NCBI RefSeq assembly: GCF_029407905.1
Contig: NC_073643.1
Coordinates: 40,148,501-40,212,500, forward strand
Direction of reading: 5' to 3'
DNA: 64,000 nucleotides
Source: Bubalus kerabau
Lineage: Eukaryota; Chordata; Mammalia; Artiodactyla; Bovidae
The notes under the pieces were generated by a model. That model did not search any database and was not told the origin of the DNA. It was given only the letters and a program-made list of their open reading frames with translations. Every line of letters begins with the position of its first letter. Within the stretch, counting starts at the first letter, position 1. Positions 45,700 to 57,529 of the stretch are shown in pieces. A program made the translations under genes and the position numbers.

Positions 45700-46050
45700 A
45701 GGACGAGACAAAGATGGTTCATGGCCTGTGAAAGCTCCCAGAAGGAGGTGGTTTCTAACCTAAGTCTTGAACTATTACTGTCATTTGAAAACTGGAAATT
45801 ATGGCTCAGTTTAAGCAAAGTCATGAGAAGGGAGAAGTTCAGGACGTTTTTAAAGAATTGAACTGCAATCGTTTGGCTGGAGAATAGAATGTGCTTTAGG
45901 AAATTCATAGTGAAACGAGGGCTAACTGGGGCCAGATCATGGTGAACTTCAAAAACCAAGTCAGTAAATTTGGACTTATTTTATATATAAGGAGAGATGA
46001 ATCATTAACATTTTTTAAATAAGGGAAAACGATGCTTTCATGAGTTTTTG
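45700..46050 (-). mobile_element. L2-like fragment
   Basis: GGGGCCAGATCATGGTGAAC followed by AAGTCAGTAAATTTGGACTT parallels the reverse of L2 (ggccagatcatg ... aggagtttggac). Tentative. Confidence 0.4.
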
Positions 46051-46989
46051 TTTTGTTTGTTTTTTTTTTTTTGGATAAGTCACTGGTGTGTGGGTAAGAA
46101 AAGATTAGAGAAAGGGAGTCAAGTTAAATAATGTGTTAACAATCTCTTGACTGGCCATTATGAATTCAACCTGACTCTTGGCAGAAGAAAAAGAAAGCAT
46201 AAATGCAAAAGTCATTTTAAAGGTAGTGCTGATGGCATTTTGTAACTGAAAGTGGTAGGGCAAGAATGTTTTGTCATATCAAAAAGCCAAGTAGTTATTG
46301 ACAAAGTTACCAAAGACTTCTAGGGTCATATGACAAGGACTCAGGATAGTAAAATAGGTTCTGATGGACCAAAGAGGGGGCCGTTGATCATTAGTAAGGA
46401 AAATAACTGATATGGTTTGAAACCTATCATATTTATTTAAACCCCTAAGTTTATAATAATACTAAGGAGAGATACTCATCTCATTGGCCATTTCTGGAGG
46501 GTGCTAGAAAACCATTATATTTGGAAATCAGTTGAAGGGAAAGCACATTGCCTATGGAGTAATCTTGCCAGAAAACCGAACTTGAATCTGATGAGTCATC
46601 TAGATCCAACAGTGTAGGAAATACAACTGAGAGAGGAACATGCCCCAAGAAAAATGCAGATGAAATCTGGAAAATGTGGGCTAGCAGAAACTCCTCAGAA
46701 TAAAACACCGCATCTCTTCAACAACAAAAAAAGTCACAGGAAAAGATAGATGATAGAAAGGGAGAGGAAGAAGAGGAAGAAAGAGTGGTAGGTGATAAAT
46801 TTCAGAGACATAACAACCAATTACATCAGATACTTCAGGGAAGCAGGGCTTAAATGGAGTTTGGAAATTTAAATTCTCAAAACCCACTCTTGATAATTAC
46901 AATGATAATGATAACAGCCATGAAAAGAATTATCCTATCAATGTTGATGGAATCATGCATTCTCCCTGTGTTTTGTCACAAAACTGGAC
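46051..46989. other. Unassigned intron sequence
   Basis: A T-rich run lies at 46060-46072 and a purine-rich run at 46740-46790; no gene or repeat family is recognised. Confidence 0.4.
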
Positions 46990-47150
46990 ATTCGGCCAAG
47001 AGATTGAATGCTTATTCTGGGCCTTATAATTTTTATAATCTCGTTTGATCTTTAAAATGACCCTATGAGATGTGCAGTATCTCCTTTTTAGGAGTAGTGG
47101 GTCTGAGACTAGGAGCTAAAGTAACTTGTTTCAAATCAGATTTCTGGTAA
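46990..47150 (-). mobile_element. MIR fragment
   Basis: Reverse MIR: GAATGCTTATTCTGGGCC, AAAATGACCCTATGAGATGTG, AGCTAAAGTAACTTGTTTC. Diverged. Confidence 0.55.
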
Positions 47151-47646
47151 GTTGCTGATTCCTTGTGAAGTGCTGCATTTTTGACTGCCAACCTCTGAAC
47201 ACTTCTATTTGGGAGAAATTGTTAATAGTAAGTCTTGAACTACAGGGCCCAGTTTCCTCTGATAGAAACTCAAGATGCTGTTTGGCAAGACCTGGATATC
47301 TGACATCAGCTTGACCGTTCCTTCTGAGTGGGCATTCTATCTGAGTGTGGAATAGTTGAAGCAAAGGAATGGGAACCCTTTAAACTTTATTCCACTCATA
47401 GTGATAGCATTCTTTCTCCAATGGTAATATAGGCAGCAGAATTAAAGGCCCCACTGTGTGATGGTGTGCATCTATGGCTATTTCCAAGCTGATTTGCCTC
47501 TTATCTCAGTAGCTTAGCTTTGGTTCCTGCCGATTTTTCCAAACCCATTCTGCCTTTCGGAAAACCCTGAGGCCTACTCAGTGTTTTTCCAATAATTTCC
47601 TTTTGCTGTTCAGTTAACCCGAATTAGCTTCTCTTATTTGCATTCA
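47151..47646. other. Unassigned intron sequence
   Basis: No gene or repeat family is recognised. Confidence 0.4.
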
Positions 47647-47859
47647 GGACTTCCCTTGTGGCTCAGATGGAAAAGAATCTGCCTGCAATGTGAGAGACCT
47701 GGGTTTGATCCCTGGGTTGGGAAGATCCCCTGAAGAAGGAAATGGCAACCCACTCCAATATTCTTGCCTGGAGAATTCCATGGACAGAGGAGCCTGGCAG
47801 GTTACAATCCATAGTGTCACAAAGAGTCAGACACGACTGAGTGACTTTCATTTCCATTC
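47647..47859 (+). mobile_element. Bov-tA SINE
   Basis: GGACTTCCCTTGTGGCTCAG head, standard body, ending GACTTTCATTTC. The 6-mer CATTCA flanks both sides (47641-47646 and 47857-47862), a short possible target duplication. Confidence 0.94.
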
Positions 47860-48060
47860 AAGAATCTTGATTAGCTTGACCGAGAGTTTGACGACAAGTT
47901 TGTCTGAAACTCAGCCTGTCACTTTGCCACATAATTCCATGAGACTAACAGTCAGAGAATGGTCAGCAGTTTGTCTAGTTTATATACTATATTAAGAATC
48001 CGTTTCTTATTTGCATTCGTATGTTAAGTAATCCGCCCTTTGAGATCTTTAAGTCTTTCA

Positions 48061-48735
48061 GATCAGATCAGATCAGTTGCTCAGTCATGTCCGACTCTTT
48101 GTGACCCCGTGAATCGCAGCACGCCAGGCCTCCCTGTCCATCACCAACTCCCGGAGTTCACTCAGACTCACGTCCATCGAGTCAGTGATGCCATCCAGCC
48201 ATCTCATCTTCTGTCGTCCCCTTCTCCTCTTGCCCCCAATCCCTCCCAGCATCAGAGTCTTTTCCAATGAGTCAACTCTTCGCATGAGGTGGCCCAAGTA
48301 CTGGAGTTTCAGCTTTAGCATCATTCCTTCCAAAAAAATCCCAGGGCTGATCTCCTTCAGAATGGACTGGTTGGATCTCCTTGCAGTCCAAGGGACTCTC
48401 AAGAGTCTTTTCCAACACCACAGTTCAAAAGCATCAATTCTTCAGTGCTCAGCCTTCTTCACAGTCCAACTCTCACATCCATACATGACCACAGGAAAAA
48501 CCACATAGCCTTGACTAGACGAAGCTTTGTTGGCAAAGTAATATCTCTGCTTTTGAATATGCTATCTAGGTTGGTCATAACTTTTAATTTCATGGCTGCA
48601 GTCACCATCTGTAGTGATTTTGGAGCCCAGAAAAATAAAGTCTGACACTGTTCCCACTGTTTCCCCATCTATTTCCCATGAAGTGATGGGACCGGATGCC
48701 ATGATCTTCGTTTTCTGAATGTTTAGCTCTAACGA
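48061..48735 (-). mobile_element. BovB LINE, 5'-truncated, (GATCA)-tail type
   Basis: Reverse BovB with a GATCAGATCAGATCAG tail complement. It runs to GATCTTCGTTTTCTGAATG. A small internal deletion near 48583 removes the segment coding RRLLLGRK. The minus-strand C-terminal frame (48085-48402) is open for 105 codons. Confidence 0.97.
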
Positions 48736-48978
48736 ATAGTTCAGAGGCCATGATAACTATGGATCCTTGTGTCTTCCTTAAATTTGTATTCACACTTAGA
48801 TTGTCTCCTGTTCCCTTCCAAGCTTGGATGCTGTGTGTCCTTGGCTTTGACAGGCTTGCCCTGGGGGCCAAGGTGCTCCTCAGTGTAGTTTAGTGTAAAA
48901 GGAAAAGGCAGAAAGAATGGGGAAATTTTTTCATGAGTTGAATATTTTTTTAAAAAAGCTAAAATAACCCATGAACAA

Positions 48979-49182
48979 TGAAAGTGTTAATTGTTCAGTC
49001 ATACCTTTTACTCTTTGCAACCCAATGGACTGTGCCTGCTAGGCTTCTCAGTCCATGGGATTCTCCAGGCAAGAATGCTGGACTGAGTAGCCATCTCCAG
49101 GGGATCGCCCAGGCCCGGGGATCAAACCCAAGTGTCCCACATTGCAGACAGATTCTTTACCGTCTAAACCACTAGAGAAGCC
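48979..49182 (-). mobile_element. Bov-tA SINE, diverged
   Basis: Reverse Bov-tA: CTTTGCAACCCAATGGACTG, CAGGCAAGAATGCTGGACTG, TTCTTTACCGTCTAAACCAC and AGAGAAGCC head. Confidence 0.92.
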
Positions 49183-50304
49183 ATACCAACAGGTAATTAA
49201 TGTCAAAAAGGAAGGTGTTATCCACCTGAACCTAAATCAAATTTTGCTTTCATTGCATATTCCAGCCTGCATTCTTGTTCTAAACAAGATAGTTTTAGTC
49301 TTATTTTTTTCCTTCTTTTAGGTTTTATCATGTCTAAGACTTCTCTTATTGATCAGCCCTGTGTTTTAAACTTGATGAACAAAAGACTATGCGAATGGGT
49401 GACATGCGTGATTGCTAACTTTATCACGAGAGGTCTTATCTTAACATGATGGGTTTGGCACTATTTCCCCCTTTCTTTTCCTAGACAGTGGTGGTAGAGG
49501 CTCAGTGAAAGACATTTTATAAGAGCAAAACAATACCATTTGCTCTCAAATACATAAAATGTCTATGTTCAGCTCTGGATTATGCAATTTGAATTAAGGT
49601 TTTAGATTTTATTGAATTAAGGTTTTGGGAAGAGAATGCCTATGAAGCCCAAGGAGAATGTCTTACTTTACAGGAAAAAAGTATTGATCTTTGTATAGTT
49701 TTAAGCTCTGGTAGAAACTTCTAATTTTCTTCTAACATCCATTCTCCTCTTCTTCCTAATAATGGGGACTTATTTTTTAGCTGGAAGACAAAATAAAGAC
49801 ATTTGCCACCCCTCTTATTATAGTTAAATATGGTATTGGGAATAAGTTCTGGTCAGTGGTGTCTGAGTGACTTCCAGGAAGTTTCATTTAAAAAGGGAGC
49901 CTCTCCTTCCTCCTTTTTATTCTTCCTACTGGTTAGAAAACAAACTTGATGACTGGAGCTTGGGCAGCCGTATCACACCATGAGGCAGAAATTTTGTCTT
50001 GAAAATGATGGAGAAGCAAAGTGGAAGTTACTGGGGCCCAGATAAGGTTGAGTCCAAGTCTCTACTACTTTTCTCTGTCTATTGCTTGGGTATGTATGTG
50101 GGCCAGCACACACATACAGACCAACTGCTATCTAGTTTACATCACTGTTATTTGGGGATGTTTTATAAGTCAGTTGTGTTTCTCTTTGAAATACAAATGT
50201 GAAATATCATCTGTCTTTAACATAGAAAGCTCGGATATTTCTCTTTCTTGGCTGTGAGTCTTCATTATTTATTCATATTAGGAATAATGTAAGATACATG
50301 TGGT
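49183..50304. other. Unassigned intron sequence
   Basis: No gene or repeat family is recognised. Confidence 0.4.
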
Positions 50305-50945
50305 TCATGGGAAATAGATAAGGAAACAGTGCAAACAGTGTCAGACTTTGTTTTTTTGGGCTCCAAAATCATTGCAGATGGTGATTGCAGTCATGAAATT
50401 AAAAGACGCTTAGTCTTTGGAAGGAAAGTTATGACCAACCTAGATAGCATATTCAAAAGCAGAGACATTACTTTGCCAACAAAGGTCCATCTAGTCAAGG
50501 CTATGGTTTTTCCAGTGGTCATGTATGGATGTGAGAGTTGGACTGTGAAGAAAGCTGAGCGCTGAAGAATGGATGCTTTTGAACTGTGGTGTTGGAAAAG
50601 ACTCTTGAGAGTCCCTTGGACTGCAAGGAGATTCAACCAGTCCATCCTAAAGGAGACCAGTCCTGGGTGTTCATTGGAAGGACTGATGTTGAAGCTGAAA
50701 CTCCAATACTTTGGCCACCTGATGCAAAGAGCTGACTCATTGGAAAAGACTCTGATGCTGGGAGGGATTGGGGGCAGGAGGATAAGGGGACAACAGAGGA
50801 TGAGATGGCTGGATGGCATCACCGACTCGATGGACATGAGTTTGGGTGAACTCCGGGAGTTGGTGATGGACAGGGAGGCCTGACATGCTGTGATTCATGG
50901 GATCATTAAGAGTCAAACATGACTGAGCAACTGAACTGAACTGAG
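50305..50945 (+). mobile_element. BovB LINE, 5'-truncated
   Basis: Starts in the segment coding ITSWQIDGETV (TTCATGGGAAATAG) and runs to the CTGAACTGAACTGA tail. Two open frames (50329-50565 and 50569-50883) are the two halves of the BovB C-terminal region, split by a stop after KKAER. Confidence 0.97.
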
Positions 50946-51439
50946 AGTAAGTAAATAATGTGAAATTAATTGTTTTCTCCTTAATAGTGATTATTAATAA
51001 TCACTGAAATGATTATTTGATTTTAATACTTGGAAGAGTAATTTACTTTAAACCGCATCACTTTTCTCATGGAAAAGATCTTCCTTGATAGAATTACCTG
51101 TAAATGTTTTTGTAATTCAGGAAAAAATAGGAAAATAATTATCTATTGGAATATAGAAGAAAATCATCATACCAGAGCCTGATAATGTTGCTAAACTTTA
51201 TGATTAACAATCATTTTTATTTTAAACATGTTTATCATGTGCTTTACAAAATACCATACCTTCCAGTAGCTAGGAAAACCATTAACTTGCAGTCAGATTC
51301 ATTGAGTATCATTCTAAGAACCTTGGTCAAGAAGTGTGGATGGTTTGCACTACACACCATCTTGTGCATCATGAAGGTGAGTGTTAAAGTTTTAAATTAT
51401 CATGATTCTAAACACAGGCCATGTCTGTAGGGTAGAGTG
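50946..51439. other. Unassigned intron sequence
   Basis: No gene or repeat family is recognised. Confidence 0.4.
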
Positions 51440-51660
51440 AGATGGAGGCCATGTATCACTGTTGGAAGGCACGAAGTCTAGATTCCTGACTCTCCACTTC
51501 TTTGTTTTTTACCTTGTGAAAGGCACTTAACTTCCCTGAACATCACTTTCCTTACCTATAAAATAAGGCTAATTTCTGCCTTGGTAGAATTTTTATAAGA
51601 AATCAATTAAATGAGGTAATCTAAGCAGTGTACTTATTCTAGTGGTAGGCTCATCATCAA
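51440..51660 (+). mobile_element. MIR SINE
   Basis: Forward MIR: GATTCCTGACTCTCCACTTC, AAAGGCACTTAACTTCCCTG, TTCCTTACCTATAAAATAAGG. Confidence 0.65.
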
Positions 51661-51824
51661 CCTGTAATAAATAACACTTCTGATTATTGTTATTGTTAAT
51701 ATCATGATGAAGATGATTAAATAATTGCAATCAAGCAGAAAATTAAACTTGTAGTTTTGCTATAAAATTAAAAACAGTATTAGTTTGAGATATATACGGG
51801 ACAGATTTACTGAAAAAAATCCTT

Positions 51825-52075
51825 ATGCCATAGTGGGTAAGAATATAGACTCTGGAACCAGACTACCTGGGTGCCAATCTCATCTTTACTACTTACCATC
51901 TCTTTGGGAAAATTACTTGACCTTCCTGTGCCCCAGTTTCCTCATCTGAGAAAGAGGAATGATAGTACTTATCTCACTGGGTTTTTGTGAAAATTAGTTA
52001 AGATAATACTTGTAAAGCTCTTAGAACAATGGCATGGCATAGGTTAGTGCTGTATTACCGTCAGCTCTTCTTATT
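51825..52075 (+). mobile_element. MIR SINE, well preserved
   Basis: AGTGGGTAAGAATATAGACTC, AACCAGACTACCTGGGTGCC, CCCCAGTTTCCTCATCTGAG and AAAGCTCTTAGAACAATGGC follow MIR from head to 3' end. It is a second MIR in the same direction 165 bp after the first. Confidence 0.85.
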
Positions 52076-52474
52076 GCCAGGTTGATAAATGAACACTGTG
52101 CCCTCTTGACCTGTGATGAATGAGGTCCATGTAGGTCCTATCTTCTCTATAAACTATCCCAGATGTCTTTGATTGTTTCAGTAAGGTTTATCTGTCTTGG
52201 ATGTGGGTTTAAATGATTTCTTTATGTTTGGTTTTTGTCTGAGGATATAGGTTATCTAAATGAATACCTTTTTAGTAAATGAATGATGGTCTTTACTTAC
52301 AGGAAATAAATCAGTTTCTCAATCCTCTCTTGTAAGGGGAAAGAACCATAAGCCAGAGGGAAATAATATATTGACTTATTTGGGAGACAACATTATAGTT
52401 GGCAGACATAGTCTCAAAGTGGTTTTTGAGGGAAATCCTGGTGTTACAAGAGAATGCCAGAGAACTATAAAATT
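52076..52474. other. Unassigned intron sequence
   Basis: No gene or repeat family is recognised. Confidence 0.4.
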
Positions 52475-52696
52475 TTCTATCTTTTTTAAAAATTTCATTT
52501 TATAGTAGAGTGTAGTTAATTTAGTGTTTTTGTTTCAGATGTACAGCTAAATGACAGTTATCATATATGCATACATATACCCATTCTTTTTCAGATTATT
52601 TTCTTTTCCCATATAGGTTATTAAGGAATATTGAGTAGTTACCGGTGCTATACAGTAGGTCCCTGTTGATTATTTTATACATAGTAGTGTGTATAT

Positions 52697-52969
52697 CGGA
52701 GAAGGCGATGGCACCCCACTCCAGTACTCTTGCCTGGAAAATCCAATGGATGGAGGAGCCTGGTAGGCTGTAGTCCATGCGGTCGCTAAGAGTCGGACAT
52801 GACTGAGCGACTTCCCTTTCACTTTTCACTTTCATGCATTGGAGAAGGAAATGGCAACCCACTCCAGTGTTCTTGCCTGGAGAATCCCAGGGACGGGGGA
52901 GCCTGGTGGGCTTCTGTCTATGGGGTCGCACAGAGTCGGACACGACTGAAGCGACTTAGCAGCAGCAGC
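52697..52969 (+). mobile_element. BOV-A2 SINE inside L1
   Basis: Two Bov-A units ending in TTAGCAGCAGC. Exact 11-bp target-site duplication AGTGTGTATAT at 52686-52696 and 52970-52980. Confidence 0.97.
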
Positions 52970-53623
52970 AGTGTGTATATGTTATTCCCAAATTCCTAAT
53001 TTATCCCCCCACCCCTTTATCCATTTGGTAGTCACAAGTTTGTTATAGAAGTCTGTGAGTCTGTTTATCTTCTGTAAATAAGTTCTTTTATATCTTTTTT
53101 TTCCTTAGGTTTCACATATAAGTGATATCAAAAGATACTTGTTTTTCTCTGTTAGACTTCCTTCACTTAGTATGATTATGTCCAGATCCATCCATGTTGC
53201 TGGAAAAGGGACTATTTCTTTCTTTTCTATGGTGGAGTCATATTCTGTTGTGTATATATGTACCCCATCTTCTCCATCCATCTGTCGATGGACATTTTGC
53301 TTGTTTCTGTGTCTTCGCTAGTGTGAGTAGTGCTACAGTGAAGGTTGGGGCATGCGTGCATCTTTTCAAATTATGGTTTCTCGCTCCATAGAGGCCTAGG
53401 ACTGCGATGCCTGGATCATGTGGTAGCTCTGTTTTTAGTTTTTTAAGGAACCTCCATACTGTTCTCCATTATTACCAATTTATATTCCCAAAAACGGTGG
53501 AGGAGGGTTCCCTTTTCTCCACACCCTCTCCCACACTTACTGTCTATAGTCTTTCTAAGGATGACTATTCTGGCTGGTGTGAGGTAATACCTCCTCGTAG
53601 TTTTGATTTGCAGTTCTCTAATA

Positions 53624-53858
53624 CTTTAGCTACCTGATGTGAAGTACTGATTCATTTGAAAAGACCCCCATGCTGGGAAAGGTTGAAGGTGGGAGGAGAA
53701 GGGGATGACAGAGGATGAGATGGTTGGATGGCATCACCGACTCAATGGACATGAGTTTGAGTAGGCTCCGGGAGTTGATGATGGACAGGGAGGCCTAGCG
53801 TACTGCAGTCCATGGGGTCGCAAAGAGTTGGACACAACTGAGCGACTGAACTGAACTG
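53624..53858 (+). mobile_element. BovB LINE 3' end inside L1
   Basis: Starts at ACTTTAGCTACCTGATGTG and ends in CTGAACTGAACTGA. L1 antisense sequence is interrupted between CAGTTCTCTAAT and TTGCTACGTGGAGC, with TAAT as a possible short target duplication. Confidence 0.94.
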
Positions 53859-53895
53859 AGTAATTTGCTACGTGGAGCATCTTTTCATGTGCTTT

Positions 53896-53927
53896 CAAAA
53901 AAAAAAGAAAGAAAGAAAGAAAGAAAA
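53896..53927 (+). repeat. A-rich / (GAAA)n simple repeat
   Basis: A run of A followed by about five GAAA units and AAAAAAC, at the junction between the L1 and the GC-richer block to its right. Confidence 0.9.
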
Positions 53928-53929
53928 AA

Positions 53930-54635
53930 CAGTGTGCATTAAAGGACCTCTTGAGATTGGCTTCTTGAAGGTCCTCCCTGTTTTGAATTACTTTTCTGTT
54001 GTCACCCCAAGACATCGCTTGAGGGCATGTGTCTTTTCCAGCCCAGCAGGCCTTGTGAATTTGAATTGCCTGCAGGTGCTGGTATTGAAGTTGTTTCTAT
54101 GGGAAATGTCCACAAGGCGGCAGCACCGCTTCATGCCCCACTGGGGTTCCTTGCGCAACCTGGGCTGTAGGTTAGAGTGGAATGTGCTGGCGTCCATGTC
54201 TCATGACTTCTTCCCCCTTACCCTGCACTCCTCAGAGAAATCCCAAGTCCTCCCAGAACTACGCTGCTGAGGGTGCTGTGGTACTTAGGTGGGGCAACTC
54301 TGTGGAAGGAGGCTGCTGGTTGGAACCCCACCATCAGAAGGTTTGGAGAGCAGGTGCCATTTCAAATCTCTTTCTGCCCAGAGGATCCAACTTCCTTTGG
54401 GCACACTAAGCTTGGTTGAGCTTAGTGCTTAGGAGGGCCCGCCTGGATCTGGAGATTGGGATCCCATCCACCGCAAACCAGGCATTCCAGCTCCAAGGGG
54501 GACTTTTGCTGATCCATCGTCCCCATCTTCCTCAGGGGCACCCCAGTCCAGCCTTGGAACCCAAGGCTGCTTAGGCTCCAGGGATGTAACAGTAGCCCAG
54601 GTCACCAAGGCCTGAGAGCAATGCCATTGCTATTT
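53930..54635. other. GC-richer, repeat-free intron block
   Basis: Between two reverse L1 copies lies about 700 bp of visibly higher GC with no recognised repeat. It has a perfect 9-bp-stem hairpin at 54404-54427 (CACTAAGCT / AGCTTAGTG, loop TGGTTG) and a pyrimidine tract ending CTCCTCAG at about 54235 that resembles a 3' splice site. No known protein is encoded in the open frames at 53872-54270 or 54182-54409. Confidence 0.45.
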
Positions 54636-54639
54636 CTTT

Positions 54640-55795
54640 TCTTTTTAAAATTAATGTTTATTGTATACTGGAATACAATTGATTTACAATGTTTTGTTTG
54701 TTTTGGTGTATAGCCACCTGGTTCAGTTATACATGTATCTATTCCCCTGGGGATTCTTTTCCCCTAATCACTCTTTGATTACAGAGTGTTGAGTAGATTT
54801 CCCTGTTGAAAAGCAGAGACATTACTTTGCCAACAAAGGTCCTTCTAGTCAAGGCTATGGTTTTTCCAGTGGTCATGTATGGATGTGAGAGTTGGACTGT
54901 GAAGAAAGCTGAGCAACAAAGAATTGATGCTTTTGAACTGTGGTGTTGGAGAAGACTCTTGAGAGTCCCTTGGACTGCAAGGAGATCCAACCAGTCCATT
55001 CTGAAGGAGATCAGCCCTGGGATTTCTTTGAAAGGAATGATGCTAAAGCTGAAACTCCAGTACTTTGGCCACCTCATGCGAAGAGTTGACTCATTGGAAA
55101 AGACTCTGATGCTGGGAGGGATTGGGGGCAAGAGGAGAAGGGGACGACAGAGGATGTGATGGCTGGATGGCATCACTGACTCGATGGACGTGAGTCTCAG
55201 TGAACTCCGGGAGTTGGTGATGGACAGGGAGGCTTGGCGTGCTGCGATTCATGGGGTCGCAAAGAGTCAGACACGACTGAGCGACTGAACTGAACTGAAC
55301 TGATACAGCAATGAAATTTTGATTATCTATTGTATACATATACTACTGTGTATATGTTAGTCCCAACCTCCTTATTTATCCCTCCCTCTGCCCCACCTTT
55401 CTCCTTTAGTAGCCAGAAGTTTGTTTTGTAAGTCTTTGAGTCTGTTTCTGTTTTGTAAAATGAGTCCATTGGTATTGATTTCTAGATCATACCCATAAGC
55501 AATATCATAGGGTATGTATCCTTCTCTCCCTGACTTCCTTCACTTAGTAGGATCATCTCTAGGTTCATGCAAATGGCATTATTTCTTTCCTTTTTATGGC
55601 TGTGTCATAAATTATATATATGTACCACATCTTCTTTATCCATTCATCTGCTAATGGACATTTTGGTTGTTTCCATGTCTTGGCTATTGTAAATAGTGCT
55701 GCAGTGAACATTGGGGTGTATGTATCTTTTTAAATCAAGGTTTCTCTCTGGATACATGCCCAGGAGTGTGATTGCTAAATTATTTTATGGCTTTC
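54640..55795 (-). mobile_element. L1 3' part (reverse), host of a BovB insertion
   Basis: Reverse L1: TGGAATACAATTGATTTACAATG, GAGTAGATTTCCCTGTT, then after the BovB GTGTATATGTTAGTCCCAAC, CACATCTTCTTTATCCATTC, GTGCTGCAGTGAACATTGGG and GATACATGCCCAGGAGTGTG. Confidence 0.9.
54808..55303 (+). mobile_element. BovB LINE, 5'-truncated, inside L1
   Basis: Starts at AAAAGCAGAGACATTACTTTG and ends in (CTGAA)n. The open frame 54806-55159 retains the intact C-terminal module (MVFPVVMYGCESWTVKKAEQ ... YFGHLMRR). Confidence 0.97.
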
Positions 55796-55958
55796 AAGCC
55801 CAAGTGCCAAAATGAGTACAGGAAATAAGGAGTTCTCCCTCTCCAAGAAGATACTTGTGAGACAAACCCATAGAGTAAACCACATTTTTTGTTTTGTGTT
55901 TCTATTGCAGAAAGTCTTTTGCAAGTTGCTTTATTTACATTGACAAAAGATTACTAAG

Positions 55959-56076
55959 TGAAGTCACTCAGTCGTGTCTGACTCTTTGCGACCCCATGGA
56001 CTGTAGCCTACCAGGCTTCTCAGTCCATGCTATTTTCCAGGCAAGAGACCAGACTGGGTTGCCATTTCCTTCTCCA
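55959..56076 (-). mobile_element. Bov-A monomer SINE with exact TSD
   Basis: One Bov-A unit in reverse (GTCACTCAGTCGTGTCTGAC ... GTTGCCATTTCCTTCTCC) without a tRNA head. The 14-bp target duplication AAAAGATTACTAAG flanks it at 55945-55958 and 56077-56090. Confidence 0.95.
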
Positions 56077-56090
56077 AAAAGATTACTAAG

Positions 56091-57320
56091 CTACAGCTAA
56101 TTGGACTATAAGCAGAAATCACTTTATAAGAGGGAAAGCCCCAAATGCACTTTCTATAGCGAACCCACAGTTCAGTTTTATTCAGAGCATATTAAAGAAA
56201 AGGAAAACATTCTTGATTATACTAGAAGAAACCCAGCCATAGGTTTGGAATCTGTACTCAAACTATATATGCAATGAGGTCAGTATTTTGCTAATGCAAT
56301 GGATCAGCTATACGTGTCACTCTAAAGAATGCCTGATGAGACTCTTAGCTAGTAGCTTTCCTTTCGTTTGTTTTGGATTAAAAGGTGTTGTTTCTTCTCT
56401 TACTTATGGATTTAAGTTGTAAGATTTCCTCTCTACTTTGTGAGTGCTGATTGGTGCCTAATAATGGATTTAGATGAAACTAAGAGGAGATATTTACTGG
56501 CAATAAGGGCTGTTAAAGAATAGAATATGTTACAGGAAGGAATTTAGCATCTCATTTACTGTTTGGAGATGGAAATGGAGTAAATCAAGTTCCTTTCGAT
56601 CAAAAGTCAATGGACTGTTAGATGAGTGAATACAAAGCCTGTCTGGTACTTGGAGACACCAAGATGTGTACAGAACAGGATTTCAGCTGACATTCTATTG
56701 TGATTTCTTGATTTGGTCAATATAAAAGATTGGCAGTAACCCAGAGAATTAAATATGCAAACAGGAGTCTGCCTTATTTGGGATGCAGAATTCACCAGAT
56801 ATCTTAGATAATTACCAATCCTTAATTGTGACTATTGATTATTTCTTATGAGCCAGTTCTGCTGGTTAAAAGTTTATATTACAGTATAAAAACTTTTTAT
56901 GAAAAATATAATGTCCTCAGCTTTAATTAACCAGCCCCCAGGGACCCAAAGCTGTTTATTATTAATTATTTCCCATGTGTACATGTGGGGGGTATACACG
57001 TTCAGTCTCACACACACACACAACATATACCAAAATATATACAGTATTTTATTTTCTAGGAAAGAATTCTCATAAATAGACATATGACTGATAGGAAAAC
57101 TAAGTTCTCACTTACATGATTAAAATTATCATGGCAATCTGGCTGTCATGTTAAACCATGCATTTCAGAGCTGTGATTGTCTTCTCATTACTAAATCCTG
57201 TGGAAATCATGTTGTACACAGTCTCATCTCTTTGAATGTAATGCCATTTAATAATATTGTTAGATTGATGGGTCTTTCTGAGAAAGAACTTGATGATTCA
57301 TAGACAATTTCACTTTATAC
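56091..57320. other. Unassigned intron sequence
   Basis: Only a short (CA)n run near 57007-57022 stands out; no gene or repeat family is recognised. Confidence 0.4.
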
Positions 57321-57324
57321 CCAA

Positions 57325-57440
57325 ATGTCTTATGAGTTAGAGATGATGGGTGGTTATTATTCCCATTGAAGGGTAGGGAACATTTAAGGCTGAAAGAGGT
57401 TAAGTAAGAACTTGTGAGGCTTATGCTGTAAGCTGAAGGC
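57325..57440 (-). mobile_element. MIR fragment
   Basis: Reverse MIR: TGGTTATTATTCCCATTGAAGG and GAAAGAGGTTAAGTAAGAAC. Diverged. Confidence 0.5.
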
Positions 57441-57529
57441 AGAAGTAATGATGATAGTTAGTTTTTTGTATTTCATGAAGTAATTGATGTGCATTGTCTA
57501 ATTTAATCCTTATTAGAGACCTAGTCTGG

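Larger units (their letters stand above)
52475..53886 (-). mobile_element. L1 3' part (reverse), host of BOV-A2 and BovB insertions
   Basis: Reverse L1: 3' UTR (GTGTTTTTGTTTCAGATGTAC, GCTATACAGTAGGTCCCTG) and antisense ORF2 3' end (CATCCATGTTGCTGGAAAAG, CATACTGTTCTCCATTATTAC, GAGCATCTTTTCATGTGC). It is split by BOV-A2 at 52697-52969 and BovB at 53624-53858. Confidence 0.88.
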
